Part shown: positions 8,601 to 16,876 of the stretch, in pieces
How positions within the stretch are numbered: the stretch's first letter is position 1
Layout of the letters: each line of letters opens with the position of its first letter
NCBI GenBank assembly: GCA_002437285.1
Contig: DJOV01000090.1
Span: forward strand, 1 to 25,517
Direction: 5' to 3'
Length of the DNA: 25,517 nucleotides
Source: Prevotella sp. UBA6429
GTDB taxonomy: Bacteria; Bacteroidota; Bacteroidia; Bacteroidales; Bacteroidaceae
Made by a program: the position numbers and the translations under genes
Notes under the pieces: model-generated
Told to the model about the DNA's origin: nothing
Database searches by the model: none
What the model saw: the letters and a program-made list of their open reading frames with translations, nothing else

Positions 8601-8927
8601 GAGTTTCTTGATAAACTGGATGAGCTCATAGAAAAAAACTTGGGCGTGGCTGATATGGACATGTCATTCTTTACCGATAGGATGGCGATGAGCCATTCCA
8701 CATTTTATCGCAAGGTGAAGTCCTTGACGGGCGTAGGCGCCAATGAGTACGTGAGGAAAGTCAAATTGAAACGTGCATTGGCGTATCTGAAGTCTGGGCG
8801 GTATAATGTCAATGAAGTGGCCTCGTTGACGGGCTTCAACAGCTCAGGTTATTTCCGCAAGTGTTTTAGAAAGGAGTTTGGTGTTGTTCCTTCAGAAGTC
8901 ATGAAAGAATCCGGCATGAGACAATGA
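5653..8927 (+). pseudogene. Broken hybrid two-component system regulator (HTCS)
   Basis: Intact HTCS proteins sense glycan breakdown products in the periplasm and activate polysaccharide genes. The pieces here follow the family order. A GTG start and signal-peptide-like N-terminus (residues 1-33) are followed by Reg_prop beta-propeller repeats up to about 7600 (for example GHVWIGTNGGL, GNVWMGTSDNG, GRLWIGTMVKG). After that come the end of a histidine kinase ATPase domain (VRDTGQGI, GTGIGLALVKSL), a receiver domain with phospho-acceptor Asp in LIVSDVMMPEMDG, and an AraC helix-turn-helix. Three lesions break it. There is an in-frame TAG at 6070-6072. A +1 frameshift lies near the G6 tract at 7623-7628. 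A deletion near 7765-7797 removes most of the Y_Y_Y domain, the membrane segment, the H-box kinase domain and the start of the ATPase domain. It is divergent from the hydrolase gene, its likely former target. Confidence 0.9.
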
Positions 8928-8977
8928 CAAGAAATCCCCGTTTGCCCTTTGGGCGGCGGATACTGGAAGCGACAACT

Positions 8978-9034
8978 AAAAAGCCACAGTGTGTCATCCC
9001 TCGGTGATGAATGGGTAGCACGCTGTGGCTTTAT
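8978..9034. terminator. Bidirectional terminator between ftsZ and the regulator pseudogene
   Basis: A 10-bp perfect stem pairs AAAGCCACAG (8980-8989) with CTGTGGCTTT (9023-9032), flanked by A and T runs. A second small stem, TCATC/GATGA, lies in the loop. It is placed to end the dcw transcript after ftsZ on the minus strand and the regulator transcript on the plus strand. Confidence 0.75.
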
Positions 9035-9076
9035 TCAAATATCAGGTAGGTGTATTTGTCTCCGTTCAGGCAAGCG

Positions 9077-10435
9077 TTACACGAAGCTGATGACGCCTTG
9101 CACTTTGTTGTTGGCGTCGTCCGTGTCTTTTTCGTCGACGTTTCCGTTTGATTGGTTGTGGATGTCGGTCAGCATCTGGCGTGTGCGCTTGTAGGTTGGC
9201 GTGTCCTCAACCTTGAGGATGACATCCTCGTTGTCGAGATCCTTCTGGGAGAAGATATAGATGTGCGGACGCCGCTTGTACTGCGAGCTGTTGCCGTCAT
9301 TCTTATAGTAGCGGTCCCGGCGGTCCCGGCGTTGAGCCTGCTGGTCCTCTTCGTCAGCTTGTCGCTTGGCCTCCTCGATGGTACGGCGTGCACGATTTTC
9401 CGAGGGTTCCACGTCTTCCACGCCGAAGCCGGTGGCAAGGATGGTGACCTTCACTTTCTTGCCGAGTTCAGGGTCAAGGGCGATTCCCCACTTGATCTCA
9501 AAGTTGTCACCAAACTTGGCCATAAAGTCGTTGACATCGTTCATCTCTTCCATGCGCAGACCGCTCTGGTTGTTCTCACTCTTGCCGTTGGAGAAGGCTA
9601 TGGAAAGAAGAATCTTCTTGGAGTTGAACACGTCGTTGTCGTTGAGCAAAGGAGAGTTCAGGGCATCTTCGATGGCCTTCTTTACACGTTCCTCGCCCTC
9701 ACCGAAGCCAGTGCTCATGATGGCTACACCGCCGTCTTTGAGCACGGTCTTCACATCGTTGAAGTCAAGGTTGATCAGTCCGTGAGTGGTGATGATTTCC
9801 GCGATGCTTTTTGCTGCGACGCTCAGGGTGTCGTCGGCCTTGCCAAAGGCGTCAAGGATGTTGAGCTCCGGATAAATCTCGCGCAGGCGCTCATTGTTGA
9901 TCACCAATAGAGCATCGACATGCTTGGCCATCTCCTCCACGCCATCGAGCGCCTGGTCGATTTTTTTGGGACCCTCGAACTTGAAGGGAATGGTGACAAT
10001 GCCCACGGTGAGGATGCCCATGTCTTTGCTCACCTGTGCGACGACTGGAGCGGCACCCGTACCTGTTCCACCTCCCATGCCGGCGGTGATGAATGCCATC
10101 TTGGTGCCGTCGTTGAGCATGTTGCGTATGTCGTTGATGCTCTCGTTGGCTGCCTGCTTGGCGCGCTCCGGGCGGTTGCCCGCTCCCAAGCCCTCCTTGC
10201 CGAGCTGCAGGTGCACGGGCACGGGGCTGTCATTGAGTGCTTGTGCATCGGTGTTGCAGAGCACGAATGTCACGTCGTGGATGCCTTCGCGGTACATGTG
10301 GTTGACCGCATTGCCGCCTCCACCGCCGACACCGATCACTTTGATGATGCTGTTGCCTTTGTCGGGATCGCCAAACTCAAGCAACGAAGGGCGGTTGCTT
10401 TCGCTGATTTGCTGGTTGTTATCTTTGTCTGCCAT
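9077..10435 (-). CDS. ftsZ: Cell division protein FtsZ
   Basis: FtsZ is the tubulin-like GTPase that forms the cytoplasmic Z ring. The 452-residue product has the GTP-binding loops VIGVGGGGGNAVNHM (about 33-47) and GMGGGTGTGAAP with the tubulin signature at 121-127. The T7-loop region carries LINLDFNDVKTVL. After a charged variable linker comes a conserved C-terminal peptide-like segment, ILKVEDTPTYKR, the expected docking site for FtsA. It is followed by about 40 further polar residues, so the docking peptide is not at the extreme end. The ATG at 10435 gives a short N-terminal extension normal for Bacteroidota. It is the last gene of the dcw cluster, 87 bases after ftsA and upstream of a terminator. 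Confidence 0.98.
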   Translation of the reverse strand: MADKDNNQQISESNRPSLLEFGDPDKGNSIIKVIGVGGGGGNAVNHMYREGIHDVTFVLCNTDAQALNDSPVPVHLQLGKEGLGAGNRPERAKQAANESINDIRNMLNDGTKMAFITAGMGGGTGTGAAPVVAQVSKDMGILTVGIVTIPFKFEGPKKIDQALDGVEEMAKHVDALLVINNERLREIYPELNILDAFGKADDTLSVAAKSIAEIITTHGLINLDFNDVKTVLKDGGVAIMSTGFGEGEERVKKAIEDALNSPLLNDNDVFNSKKILLSIAFSNGKSENNQSGLRMEEMNDVNDFMAKFGDNFEIKWGIALDPELGKKVKVTILATGFGVEDVEPSENRARRTIEEAKRQADEEDQQAQRRDRRDRYYKNDGNSSQYKRRPHIYIFSQKDLDNEDVILKVEDTPTYKRTRQMLTDIHNQSNGNVDEKDTDDANNKVQGVISFV

Positions 10436-10522
10436 AATGGTCTTGCTATTTGTTGTCTATGTGATGATACCTGTTCTCGTAGGGAGGTCTGTACCTTCCG
10501 CGAAGAGCGGTTGGGCCGTTGG

Positions 10523-11983
10523 TTATTTCTCGTCTTCCTCTTCGATCATGTTTCCGACAAATTTCTTGAAGGCACGCCATGCCTTTCTCGGGGCGGAGTT
10601 CTCCCGCTTCTTGCGGCGCTCTTCCTCTTCGGCCTCTGCTGCCGCCTGTGCTTCGGCGCGCGCCTTCTCCTCCGCAGCCTTGCGGGCCGCCTCTCGCGCG
10701 GCCTCCTCGGCAGCCTTTTCGGCTTCGGTCAGCACCTTGCCTGTACCGGTTCCTTCCAGAGGCTTGGGCTTGCGCGGTTCTGCCGTTATTTGACTCTTGT
10801 TGTCGTTGTTGCCACTCGCAAACAGGTCGTCGCTGATGGGGGCACCCGCGCAGTTCATGTCTCCCTTGGCCAGGAGACTGAGGATGGTGCACATCGTGGC
10901 GTCCTTGGCATTGACGGATGGATTGTTGGAGTGGATGGTTTGCGAGACAAACTTGGCAACGCGTATCTTCTCGATGTGGGTGTATTTGTTGAAGGCACGC
11001 TCGATGTTTCTCATGTTGGAGCCGCCGCCTGTGAGAATAATGCCACCCAGCAACTTGTCGACGTAGTCTACAGGAACCTGGCACCAAGCGTTTTCGATGA
11101 TTTCCTGGACGCGCGCTTCGACGATTTCCACAAACTTGCGCTGGTCGATGGTGCGATCATTGTCTATTGGATACACCTTGGCTGCGTCAATCTCGCTTGC
11201 GTCAGTGTAGGCCGAAGCATATTTCAGTTTCATCTGCTCAGCATCTTTTTCCTCCATTTGCAAGGAGGCTATATCCTTGGTGATGTTGTTGCTCCCCAAG
11301 GGAACGACTGTTAGGTTTCTGAGGATCTTCTTGTAATAGACAGCTACGGTTGTGGTGTCGGCACCCAGGTCTATCAGTACGCAACCGCCGCGCTTCTCTG
11401 CATCAGTGAGCACGCTGTCGGCCAAAGCCAAGGGGGAGAGATACATCTCGGCGATGGCGATGCCCGCATTGTCGAAGCATTGGTTGATGTTGCGGTAGAA
11501 GGTCTTGCGCCAAAGTATGTTGAGGAAGTTGCCCTCGATGCGCGAGCACTGTATGCCCACAGGATCGAGCTGGTACTGATTGTCCACTTTGTACTCCTGT
11601 GTGGCGGCATCGAGTATCTCAAGCTCGGGATACTGCATGCTCCGGTTGGCATCCATCAGTTCGTTGATCATGTCCTGTGTGATGATGGTGTCGTTGGGCA
11701 GTTCCTTCACGTTTGTGTTTTTCACGCTTCGGATGGACTGTCCGCCCACGCCCACATACACCTGGGCAATCTTTGTTTTCAGTGTGCGTTCCAGTTTGGA
11801 GATGATGCTGGCCAGGGCCTGCACCGTCTTGTCCATATTGTATACCACGCCCTTTCGGATGCATGATGTGGAGTCTTCCTTGACCACGGCGAGCACGTTG
11901 ATGCTGCCATCGAGGTTTTTCTTGCCCGCGATACCGGTCATCTTCGATGAGCCCAGTTCAATAGCTACTCTAAATTCTGCCAT
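10523..11983 (-). CDS. ftsA: Cell division protein FtsA
   Basis: FtsA is the actin-like ATPase that ties FtsZ filaments to the membrane. The 486-residue product begins FRVAIELGSSKMTGIAG, the first phosphate loop of the actin/Hsp70 fold. It contains VLIDLGADTTTVAVYY (second phosphate loop) and IILTGGGSNM (adenosine motif). After residue 400 there is an Ala/Glu/Lys/Arg-rich helical stretch of about 50 residues, then a short basic amphipathic end (RKAWRAFKKFVGNMIEEE) that is the likely membrane-targeting helix. E. coli FtsA is shorter and lacks such a long charged linker. The gene follows ftsQ by 16 bases and precedes ftsZ by 87, the usual order. Confidence 0.96.
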   Translation of the reverse strand: MAEFRVAIELGSSKMTGIAGKKNLDGSINVLAVVKEDSTSCIRKGVVYNMDKTVQALASIISKLERTLKTKIAQVYVGVGGQSIRSVKNTNVKELPNDTIITQDMINELMDANRSMQYPELEILDAATQEYKVDNQYQLDPVGIQCSRIEGNFLNILWRKTFYRNINQCFDNAGIAIAEMYLSPLALADSVLTDAEKRGGCVLIDLGADTTTVAVYYKKILRNLTVVPLGSNNITKDIASLQMEEKDAEQMKLKYASAYTDASEIDAAKVYPIDNDRTIDQRKFVEIVEARVQEIIENAWCQVPVDYVDKLLGGIILTGGGSNMRNIERAFNKYTHIEKIRVAKFVSQTIHSNNPSVNAKDATMCTILSLLAKGDMNCAGAPISDDLFASGNNDNKSQITAEPRKPKPLEGTGTGKVLTEAEKAAEEAAREAARKAAEEKARAEAQAAAEAEEEERRKKRENSAPRKAWRAFKKFVGNMIEEEDEK

Positions 11984-11999
11984 AGATCTATGATAATTA

Positions 12000-12794
12000 T
12001 CAATTCAAATTTCGTTTCTTGCAAATGATTTGATTGTCAAACTCCACGTTGATATAGGAGTATTTGTTCCATCCCGCTTGTGGCAAACCGTACTTGTAGA
12101 ATTTCTCCAGTCGGTCGAGCTTGGTGTTCACGTAGTCGGTCACCAGTTTCTTACGGTCGTTGATGTACGATGTCATCGGCAATTGGCCGATGTAGATGAT
12201 GTGGTTGCCCACGCGAGGCACGAGCTCCACGCCCAGGTCGGGCAACACATTGATCTGCTCAATCTGGTTTTTCCAGAAATCGCTTGCCATCAGCGCACTT
12301 CCCACATGAGCCACGTAGTTGCGCGCAAACCACTTGTTGATGTGGCCTGTGGCGATGATGAGGTCGCTGGTGTAATGTGAGTTGGGCATGATGCGGTTGT
12401 CATCGTCAAGGTAGTAGTCGTCACCATTGTCGGCCTTGATGCGCAAGGTCGGCATGCGTTGCGTGAGGCAGATGTGCACAGTCCCGTCTTGCGTTTTGTA
12501 GCATTGGGTTGTTTTCACAAACGGACTTTGCATCAATGTCTCTTCGATGGTGCGTGCGCTGATGTCTTTCATCCGCTTGTTGAGCGGATAGAGGTTGCCC
12601 TTTTGCAGTCGGTCCTTGATTTTTGCTGCCGAGATGAAGCCGTTGGTCGTTTCATCCTGGATGTCGATGCTCACCTTTTGGCACACTGGCGCCTCCTCTT
12701 TCGGTTTGTTGAAAGCGGCAAACGCCATGACGATGTAAGCTCCGAGGGCCACATCGAGTGTTACCAATAGTGTCTTCTTCCAGTTGAAGCGCAT
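12000..12794 (-). CDS. ftsQ: Cell division protein FtsQ
   Basis: FtsQ is a bitopic membrane protein that links early and late division proteins. The 264-residue product has a short basic cytoplasmic start (MRFNWKK), one transmembrane helix at about residues 8-29, and a periplasmic part. That part includes a POTRA-like segment (VSIDIQDETTNGFISAAKIK) and a FtsQ beta domain (FVKTTQCYKTQDGTVHICLTQRMPTLRI). Overall similarity is modest, as usual for this fast-evolving family. Its place between murC (21 bases away) and ftsA (16 bases away) makes the assignment secure. Confidence 0.9.
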   Translation of the reverse strand: MRFNWKKTLLVTLDVALGAYIVMAFAAFNKPKEEAPVCQKVSIDIQDETTNGFISAAKIKDRLQKGNLYPLNKRMKDISARTIEETLMQSPFVKTTQCYKTQDGTVHICLTQRMPTLRIKADNGDDYYLDDDNRIMPNSHYTSDLIIATGHINKWFARNYVAHVGSALMASDFWKNQIEQINVLPDLGVELVPRVGNHIIYIGQLPMTSYINDRKKLVTDYVNTKLDRLEKFYKYGLPQAGWNKYSYINVEFDNQIICKKRNLN

Positions 12795-12815
12795 AATGGG
12801 TGATGGATATTGTCT

Positions 12816-14207
12816 TTACTTGTTGTTTTTGTCTTTCTCCTCGATGAGCTTGGCGATTTGCGGGACATAGTTGTCAAGGTCGCCTGCGCCCAGCGTGATG
12901 AGCACATCGAAGTCGCGGCTTTTCACCAGGTTGAGCACGTCGTCTTTCTTGATCTTGCTCTTTTCCACTCCCGGCTTCAGGTTGTCGAAGATAAGATCGG
13001 ATGTCACGCCAGGTATGGGCTCTTCCCTTGCGGGATAAATCTCGGTGAGTATCACTTCGTCGAAATGACTCAGTGCGTCTGCGAAATCCTTATAGAAGTC
13101 GCGGGTGCGGGTGTACAGGTGAGGTTGGAAGATAACCGTGATTTTGCGATTTTGATAAATCTCCTTGAGGCTCTTGGCACTCTGCAGGATTTCCTTCGGG
13201 TGGTGCGCATAATCGGAGAGCAGCACGTGATGGCTGTTGCGAATCTTGAAGTCGAATCTGCGGTCCACACCATGATAAGTCTCCATGCCATATCGAAGTT
13301 CGCGTGCTGTGCAACCGTTGAGCTGTGCCAAGGCCATGGCAGCCACACCGTTCTCTATGTTGATGGGGACGGGCTGCCCCAAATGTATGTTCTCGACGTT
13401 CTCAATGGGTGACACAAGGTCGAAGGTGATTTCTCCATTCTCGATTTTGATGTTGTCAGCATGGAAGTCGCCCTTGTCGCGGCTGTACGTGTAAGTCTTG
13501 ACACCATCTTGCACGTTGGCCTTCATCTCCAGGTCTGTGTGAATGATGAGAGCGCCACCCGGTTGGATGAGCTCCGTGTAGTGGCGGAAACTCTCAAGGT
13601 AAGCCTCCTTGGTGCCGTAGATGTCCAGGTGGTCGGGGTCGGTGGCAGTGATGACGCTCATCCAAGGTCTCAGCCAGTGGAACGAACGATCAAACTCGTC
13701 AGCCTCGATGACCACATAGTCGCTTGTGTCAGAAAGGATATAGTTGGTTCCGTAGTTCTTGGAGATGCCGCCGAGAAAAGCGTTGCAGTCCACATGACTT
13801 TGGTGCATGATGTGGGCGCACATGGTCGATGTGGTGGTCTTTCCGTGTGTGCCAGCCACACACAAGCCCTTGTGTGTGCGTGTCAGGGTCCCCAGCACCT
13901 GTGCGCGCTTCTCTATCTCGAAGCCGCCTTGGCGGAAGTATTGGAGCTCCTTGTGCTCGGCGGGAATGGCGGGTGTGTAGACGACCAGGCATGACGCTTT
14001 GTCCCGGCATGCGTGTGGAATTTCGTCCACGTTTTCTTCATAATGAATCAACATGCCCTCTTTCTCCAGGCGACGTGTGAGGTCGGACGGTGTGCGGTCA
14101 TAACCCGCCACCACGAGGCCACGGTGTATGAAATAACGAGCGATGGCGCTCATTCCTATGCCGCCCGCTCCTATGAAGTATACGGCCTTGATGTCTTTCA
14201 GTTCCAT
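12816..14207 (-). CDS. murC: UDP-N-acetylmuramate--L-alanine ligase MurC
   Basis: MurC adds L-alanine to UDP-MurNAc in the cytoplasm, using ATP. The 463-residue product has the N-terminal nucleotide-sugar fold GAGGIGMSAIARYF (13-26), the ATP loop GTHGKTT (119-125), the central-domain segment VVIEADEFDRSF, and the C-terminal FQPHLYTRTRDFYKDF. These are diagnostic of MurC rather than MurD, MurE or MurF. Length is normal. A 110-base spacer separates it from murG upstream. The spacer has no clear promoter and no gene beyond a 13-codon open frame that I do not credit. Confidence 0.97.
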   Translation of the reverse strand: MELKDIKAVYFIGAGGIGMSAIARYFIHRGLVVAGYDRTPSDLTRRLEKEGMLIHYEENVDEIPHACRDKASCLVVYTPAIPAEHKELQYFRQGGFEIEKRAQVLGTLTRTHKGLCVAGTHGKTTTSTMCAHIMHQSHVDCNAFLGGISKNYGTNYILSDTSDYVVIEADEFDRSFHWLRPWMSVITATDPDHLDIYGTKEAYLESFRHYTELIQPGGALIIHTDLEMKANVQDGVKTYTYSRDKGDFHADNIKIENGEITFDLVSPIENVENIHLGQPVPINIENGVAAMALAQLNGCTARELRYGMETYHGVDRRFDFKIRNSHHVLLSDYAHHPKEILQSAKSLKEIYQNRKITVIFQPHLYTRTRDFYKDFADALSHFDEVILTEIYPAREEPIPGVTSDLIFDNLKPGVEKSKIKKDDVLNLVKSRDFDVLITLGAGDLDNYVPQIAKLIEEKDKNNK

Positions 14208-14317
14208 TGTCTTGCGTTTATCACGATTGTGTTGTTTCGTTTTTCCTGTCTTCCATTCTTTTCTTGTGGCTTTTTAGCCTTTACTCAGACGTTTCTCTTG
14301 TCCGGGCAGATACATTT

Positions 14318-15433
14318 TCAGTTGTTTCCCCAGGCCAGTTTTACCACCTCGTCGGCAATGACGTCCGCCGAGTTTTTCAGTCCAAGCTTCTTGATGTTCT
14401 CACTGAGTGACGCCAGTTTACTATCGTTGGCCACGGTGTCGAGTGCGGTGTGCAACAACACTTGCGGTGCCTCGGCGTCCTTGACGTATATGGCCGCGTC
14501 CTTATTGACCAGAGCCATGGCGTTTTTCGTCTGGTGGTCTTCTGCCACATTGGGGCTTGGCACCAGGATGACCGGTTTGCCTATGAGGCAGAACTCACTG
14601 ATGGAGCTTGCTCCGGCGCGACTGATGACGAGGTCGGCGGCCTTGTAGGCAGCTCCCATGTCGCTGATGAAGTCGAGCACCTTGAGGTTGGGTATGTCTC
14701 CAAAGTCCTTGACGGCTTGGTTCATCTCCGCGTTGTAGTATTTGCCAGTCTGCCAGATAAACTGCACATTGGCAGCCTTCACCTCATCCAGGTGTTGCTT
14801 CATGCTCTCGTTGACGGTGCGCGCTCCGAGGCTTCCCCCCACCAGCAACACTGTTTTCTTGTTGGGGTCCAGTCCGAAGCTCTTGCGTGCTTCCTCCTGT
14901 GTCATCTCGTTGTTGAGTACGTTTTGCCTGACGGGGTTGCCCGTCTTGACGATTTTCTCAGCAGGGAAGAAACGCTCCATGCCGTCGTAGGCCACGCATA
15001 TCTTGGTGGCCTTCTTGGCCAATATCTTGTTGGTGACGCCAGCATAGCTGTTTTGTTCTTGTATGAGGCAGGGTATGCCATTCTCGGCGCAGACGTTGAG
15101 CGTAGGTCCGCTGGCGTATCCGCCCACTCCGACGGCGGCCATTGGGTTGAACTGCTTCACGATTTTCTTGGCGATATGCTGGCTCTTCCAAATTTTGAAC
15201 AGGACAGCGATGTTCTTCAGCAGGTGCTTGCGGTCGAAGCCACAGATGGGCAACCCCTTGATCTCGTAGCCTGCAGCCGGCACCCGTTGCATTTCCATGC
15301 GTCCGAGGGCGCCAACAAACAAAATCTTGGCATCAGGGTGCTTAGCCTTGATGGCGTTGGCGATGGATATGGCGGGGAAGATGTGTCCACCTGTTCCCCC
15401 TCCGCTGATGATGATTCTTAACTCCTTGTCCAT
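14318..15433 (-). CDS. murG: Lipid II synthase MurG
   Basis: MurG transfers GlcNAc from UDP-GlcNAc to lipid I at the inner face of the membrane, giving lipid II. The product of about 371 residues has the N-terminal G-loop SGGGTGGHIFPAISIANAI, the second loop LLVGGSLGARTVNE, and the UDP-GlcNAc site VISRAGASSISEF followed by VILVPSPNVAEDHQTKNA. A GTG two codons upstream (15439) is also in frame, but the ATG at 15433 is more likely. A promoter-like -7 element lies 15 bases upstream, so murG and later genes may also be transcribed from inside the cluster. Confidence 0.97.
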   Translation of the reverse strand: MDKELRIIISGGGTGGHIFPAISIANAIKAKHPDAKILFVGALGRMEMQRVPAAGYEIKGLPICGFDRKHLLKNIAVLFKIWKSQHIAKKIVKQFNPMAAVGVGGYASGPTLNVCAENGIPCLIQEQNSYAGVTNKILAKKATKICVAYDGMERFFPAEKIVKTGNPVRQNVLNNEMTQEEARKSFGLDPNKKTVLLVGGSLGARTVNESMKQHLDEVKAANVQFIWQTGKYYNAEMNQAVKDFGDIPNLKVLDFISDMGAAYKAADLVISRAGASSISEFCLIGKPVILVPSPNVAEDHQTKNAMALVNKDAAIYVKDAEAPQVLLHTALDTVANDSKLASLSENIKKLGLKNSADVIADEVVKLAWGNN

Positions 15434-15440
15434 AATCACT

Positions 15441-15456
15441 TATTTTTGCAAAAGTA
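15441..15456 (-). promoter_or_regulatory. Possible internal promoter before murG
   Basis: TACTTTTG (15456-15449, minus strand) is a full TAnnTTTG match 15 bases upstream of the murG ATG. The site is nearly palindromic: TATTTTTG reads on the plus strand at 15441-15448. No good -33 element is seen, but the surrounding 110-base gap between ftsW and murG is unusually AT-rich for this cluster. It also holds one GTGGG box (15468-15472). Confidence 0.4.
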
Positions 15457-15549
15457 ATCAATTTTTCCCACTTTTGATCATTTTCATATCATTTTCTTTC
15501 ATGCTCCAATTTCCCGGTTTTCCGCACTGTTCCGTTACGGTTTGCCGAG

Positions 15550-16833
15550 CTATGCGAGCGCTGTGGCCATCCTGTCTTTGGTGTCTTTGTCGTCCTTTGC
15601 TTTCTTGGCGGTGCGGCTCACGCTGAGGATGATGCCGATGTACACGCTGTTGACCAGCGTTGAGGTTCCTCCCTTGCTGATCAAGGGCAGCGGCTGTCCC
15701 GTGACGGGTACCAGCCCGACGGCCACGCACATGTTGAACAAGGCTTGGACGACGAGCAGCAAGGCCAGTCCCATGGCGAGGAACGCAGGAAAATTGTTCT
15801 CGCAACGATTGGCGATTCGTCCTGTCCTGAAAAGCAGTATGATGTAGAACATGGCCACGAAGAAGGCCCCCTCGATGCCCGTCTCCTCGATGATGATGGC
15901 ATAGATGAAGTCGGAGAAGGCCTGTGCGAGGAAGTCGCGTTGCACGGAGTTGCCCGGCCCCTTTCCGATGACGTTGCTTGTGGCTATGGCAATCTTGGCG
16001 TGCGCCTCTTGAGCTCCCTTGTCGAGATCCACCTTCTCGGGCGGCACTTCCTTTGCGTTGAGGAACTTGTCGATGCGCGATTTCCAAGTGTCCAGACGGT
16101 GCAACAAGCCCTTGTGTCCCTTGCTTTCCTCTTTGCTGATGGTCTGTCCGTCTGCCATTCGCTGTTCGGTCAGGTTCTTGGTGCCTTCCTCCTCTCCGGT
16201 GTCCTCGCCCACACACATGACGAGTGCCACGGCAAGCGCAATCATGGCCACTACGCACAAGACCACCCGACCGAGCTGCTTTCCCGGCACCCGTCCGATG
16301 ATCATCATGAAGAAAATCACCGCACTCAGCAACGCCGCGGTCGACAAGTTCTCCATGCCGATAAGTCCGAGAAACGGCAATGCTATCAACAGGATGTACT
16401 TCATGGCTTTGCGGTCGGCCCCATTGTCTGTTTGCATGGCGCTCAGGATCTGTGCAGTCATGAGCACCAGTGCACCCTTAGCCAGTTCCGACGGTTGAAA
16501 CTGTATGCCGAGGATGGGTATCCAGCGGTTGGCCCCGTTGGTAGTCTGCCCCGCAATGAGCACCCATATGAGCAACACGCCCGTTAGGGCCAGCAAGACG
16601 GGCGTCACGATCTTGAAGTATTTGCAACTGATGTTGAGCGTGATGACCATCAGCCCGAATCCGAAGACGATGATGGCGACATGCTTGATGAAGGGCGCGA
16701 GGTAGTTGCCTCCCTTGTAGGTCAGCTCCGAGGAGGCCGAGAAGACCTCCACGATGCTGATGATGCAAAGGAAGAAATAGACCATCCAGATGACCTTGTC
16801 ACCTTTGAAAATGTTCGATAACTTCTTGTTCAT
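15550..16833 (-). CDS. ftsW: Septal peptidoglycan polymerase FtsW
   Basis: FtsW is the SEDS-family glycosyltransferase that polymerises lipid II at the septum together with FtsI. The 427-residue product is a multi-pass membrane protein with family motifs NGANRWIPILGIQFQPSELAK, SDFIYAIIIEETG (containing the acidic residue implicated in catalysis) and PVTGQPLPLISKGGTSTLV near the C-terminus. A hydrophilic loop of about 80 residues (roughly 212-290, charged, starting GEDTGEEEGTKN) precedes the SDF motif, corresponding to the large extracytoplasmic loop of the family. It lies 43 bases after murD and 116 before murG. Confidence 0.96.
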   Translation of the reverse strand: MNKKLSNIFKGDKVIWMVYFFLCIISIVEVFSASSELTYKGGNYLAPFIKHVAIIVFGFGLMVITLNISCKYFKIVTPVLLALTGVLLIWVLIAGQTTNGANRWIPILGIQFQPSELAKGALVLMTAQILSAMQTDNGADRKAMKYILLIALPFLGLIGMENLSTAALLSAVIFFMMIIGRVPGKQLGRVVLCVVAMIALAVALVMCVGEDTGEEEGTKNLTEQRMADGQTISKEESKGHKGLLHRLDTWKSRIDKFLNAKEVPPEKVDLDKGAQEAHAKIAIATSNVIGKGPGNSVQRDFLAQAFSDFIYAIIIEETGIEGAFFVAMFYIILLFRTGRIANRCENNFPAFLAMGLALLLVVQALFNMCVAVGLVPVTGQPLPLISKGGTSTLVNSVYIGIILSVSRTAKKAKDDKDTKDRMATALA

Positions 16834-16876
16834 TTCCTTGTTGTGGCAACGCGGCGGCTACTGTGCCGCCCGTAGG

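Noticed and set aside
9920..11314. 464-codon open frame on the plus strand
   Set aside because: It is antisense to ftsZ and ftsA and crosses their spacer; no family features.
14208..14317. Small gene in the murG-murC spacer (13 codons from 14313)
   Set aside because: Too short, no homology and no distinct start signal; probably chance.
15468..15472. Second MraZ operator before murG
   Set aside because: Only one GTGGG box is present and no 10-bp repeat, so it is likely chance.
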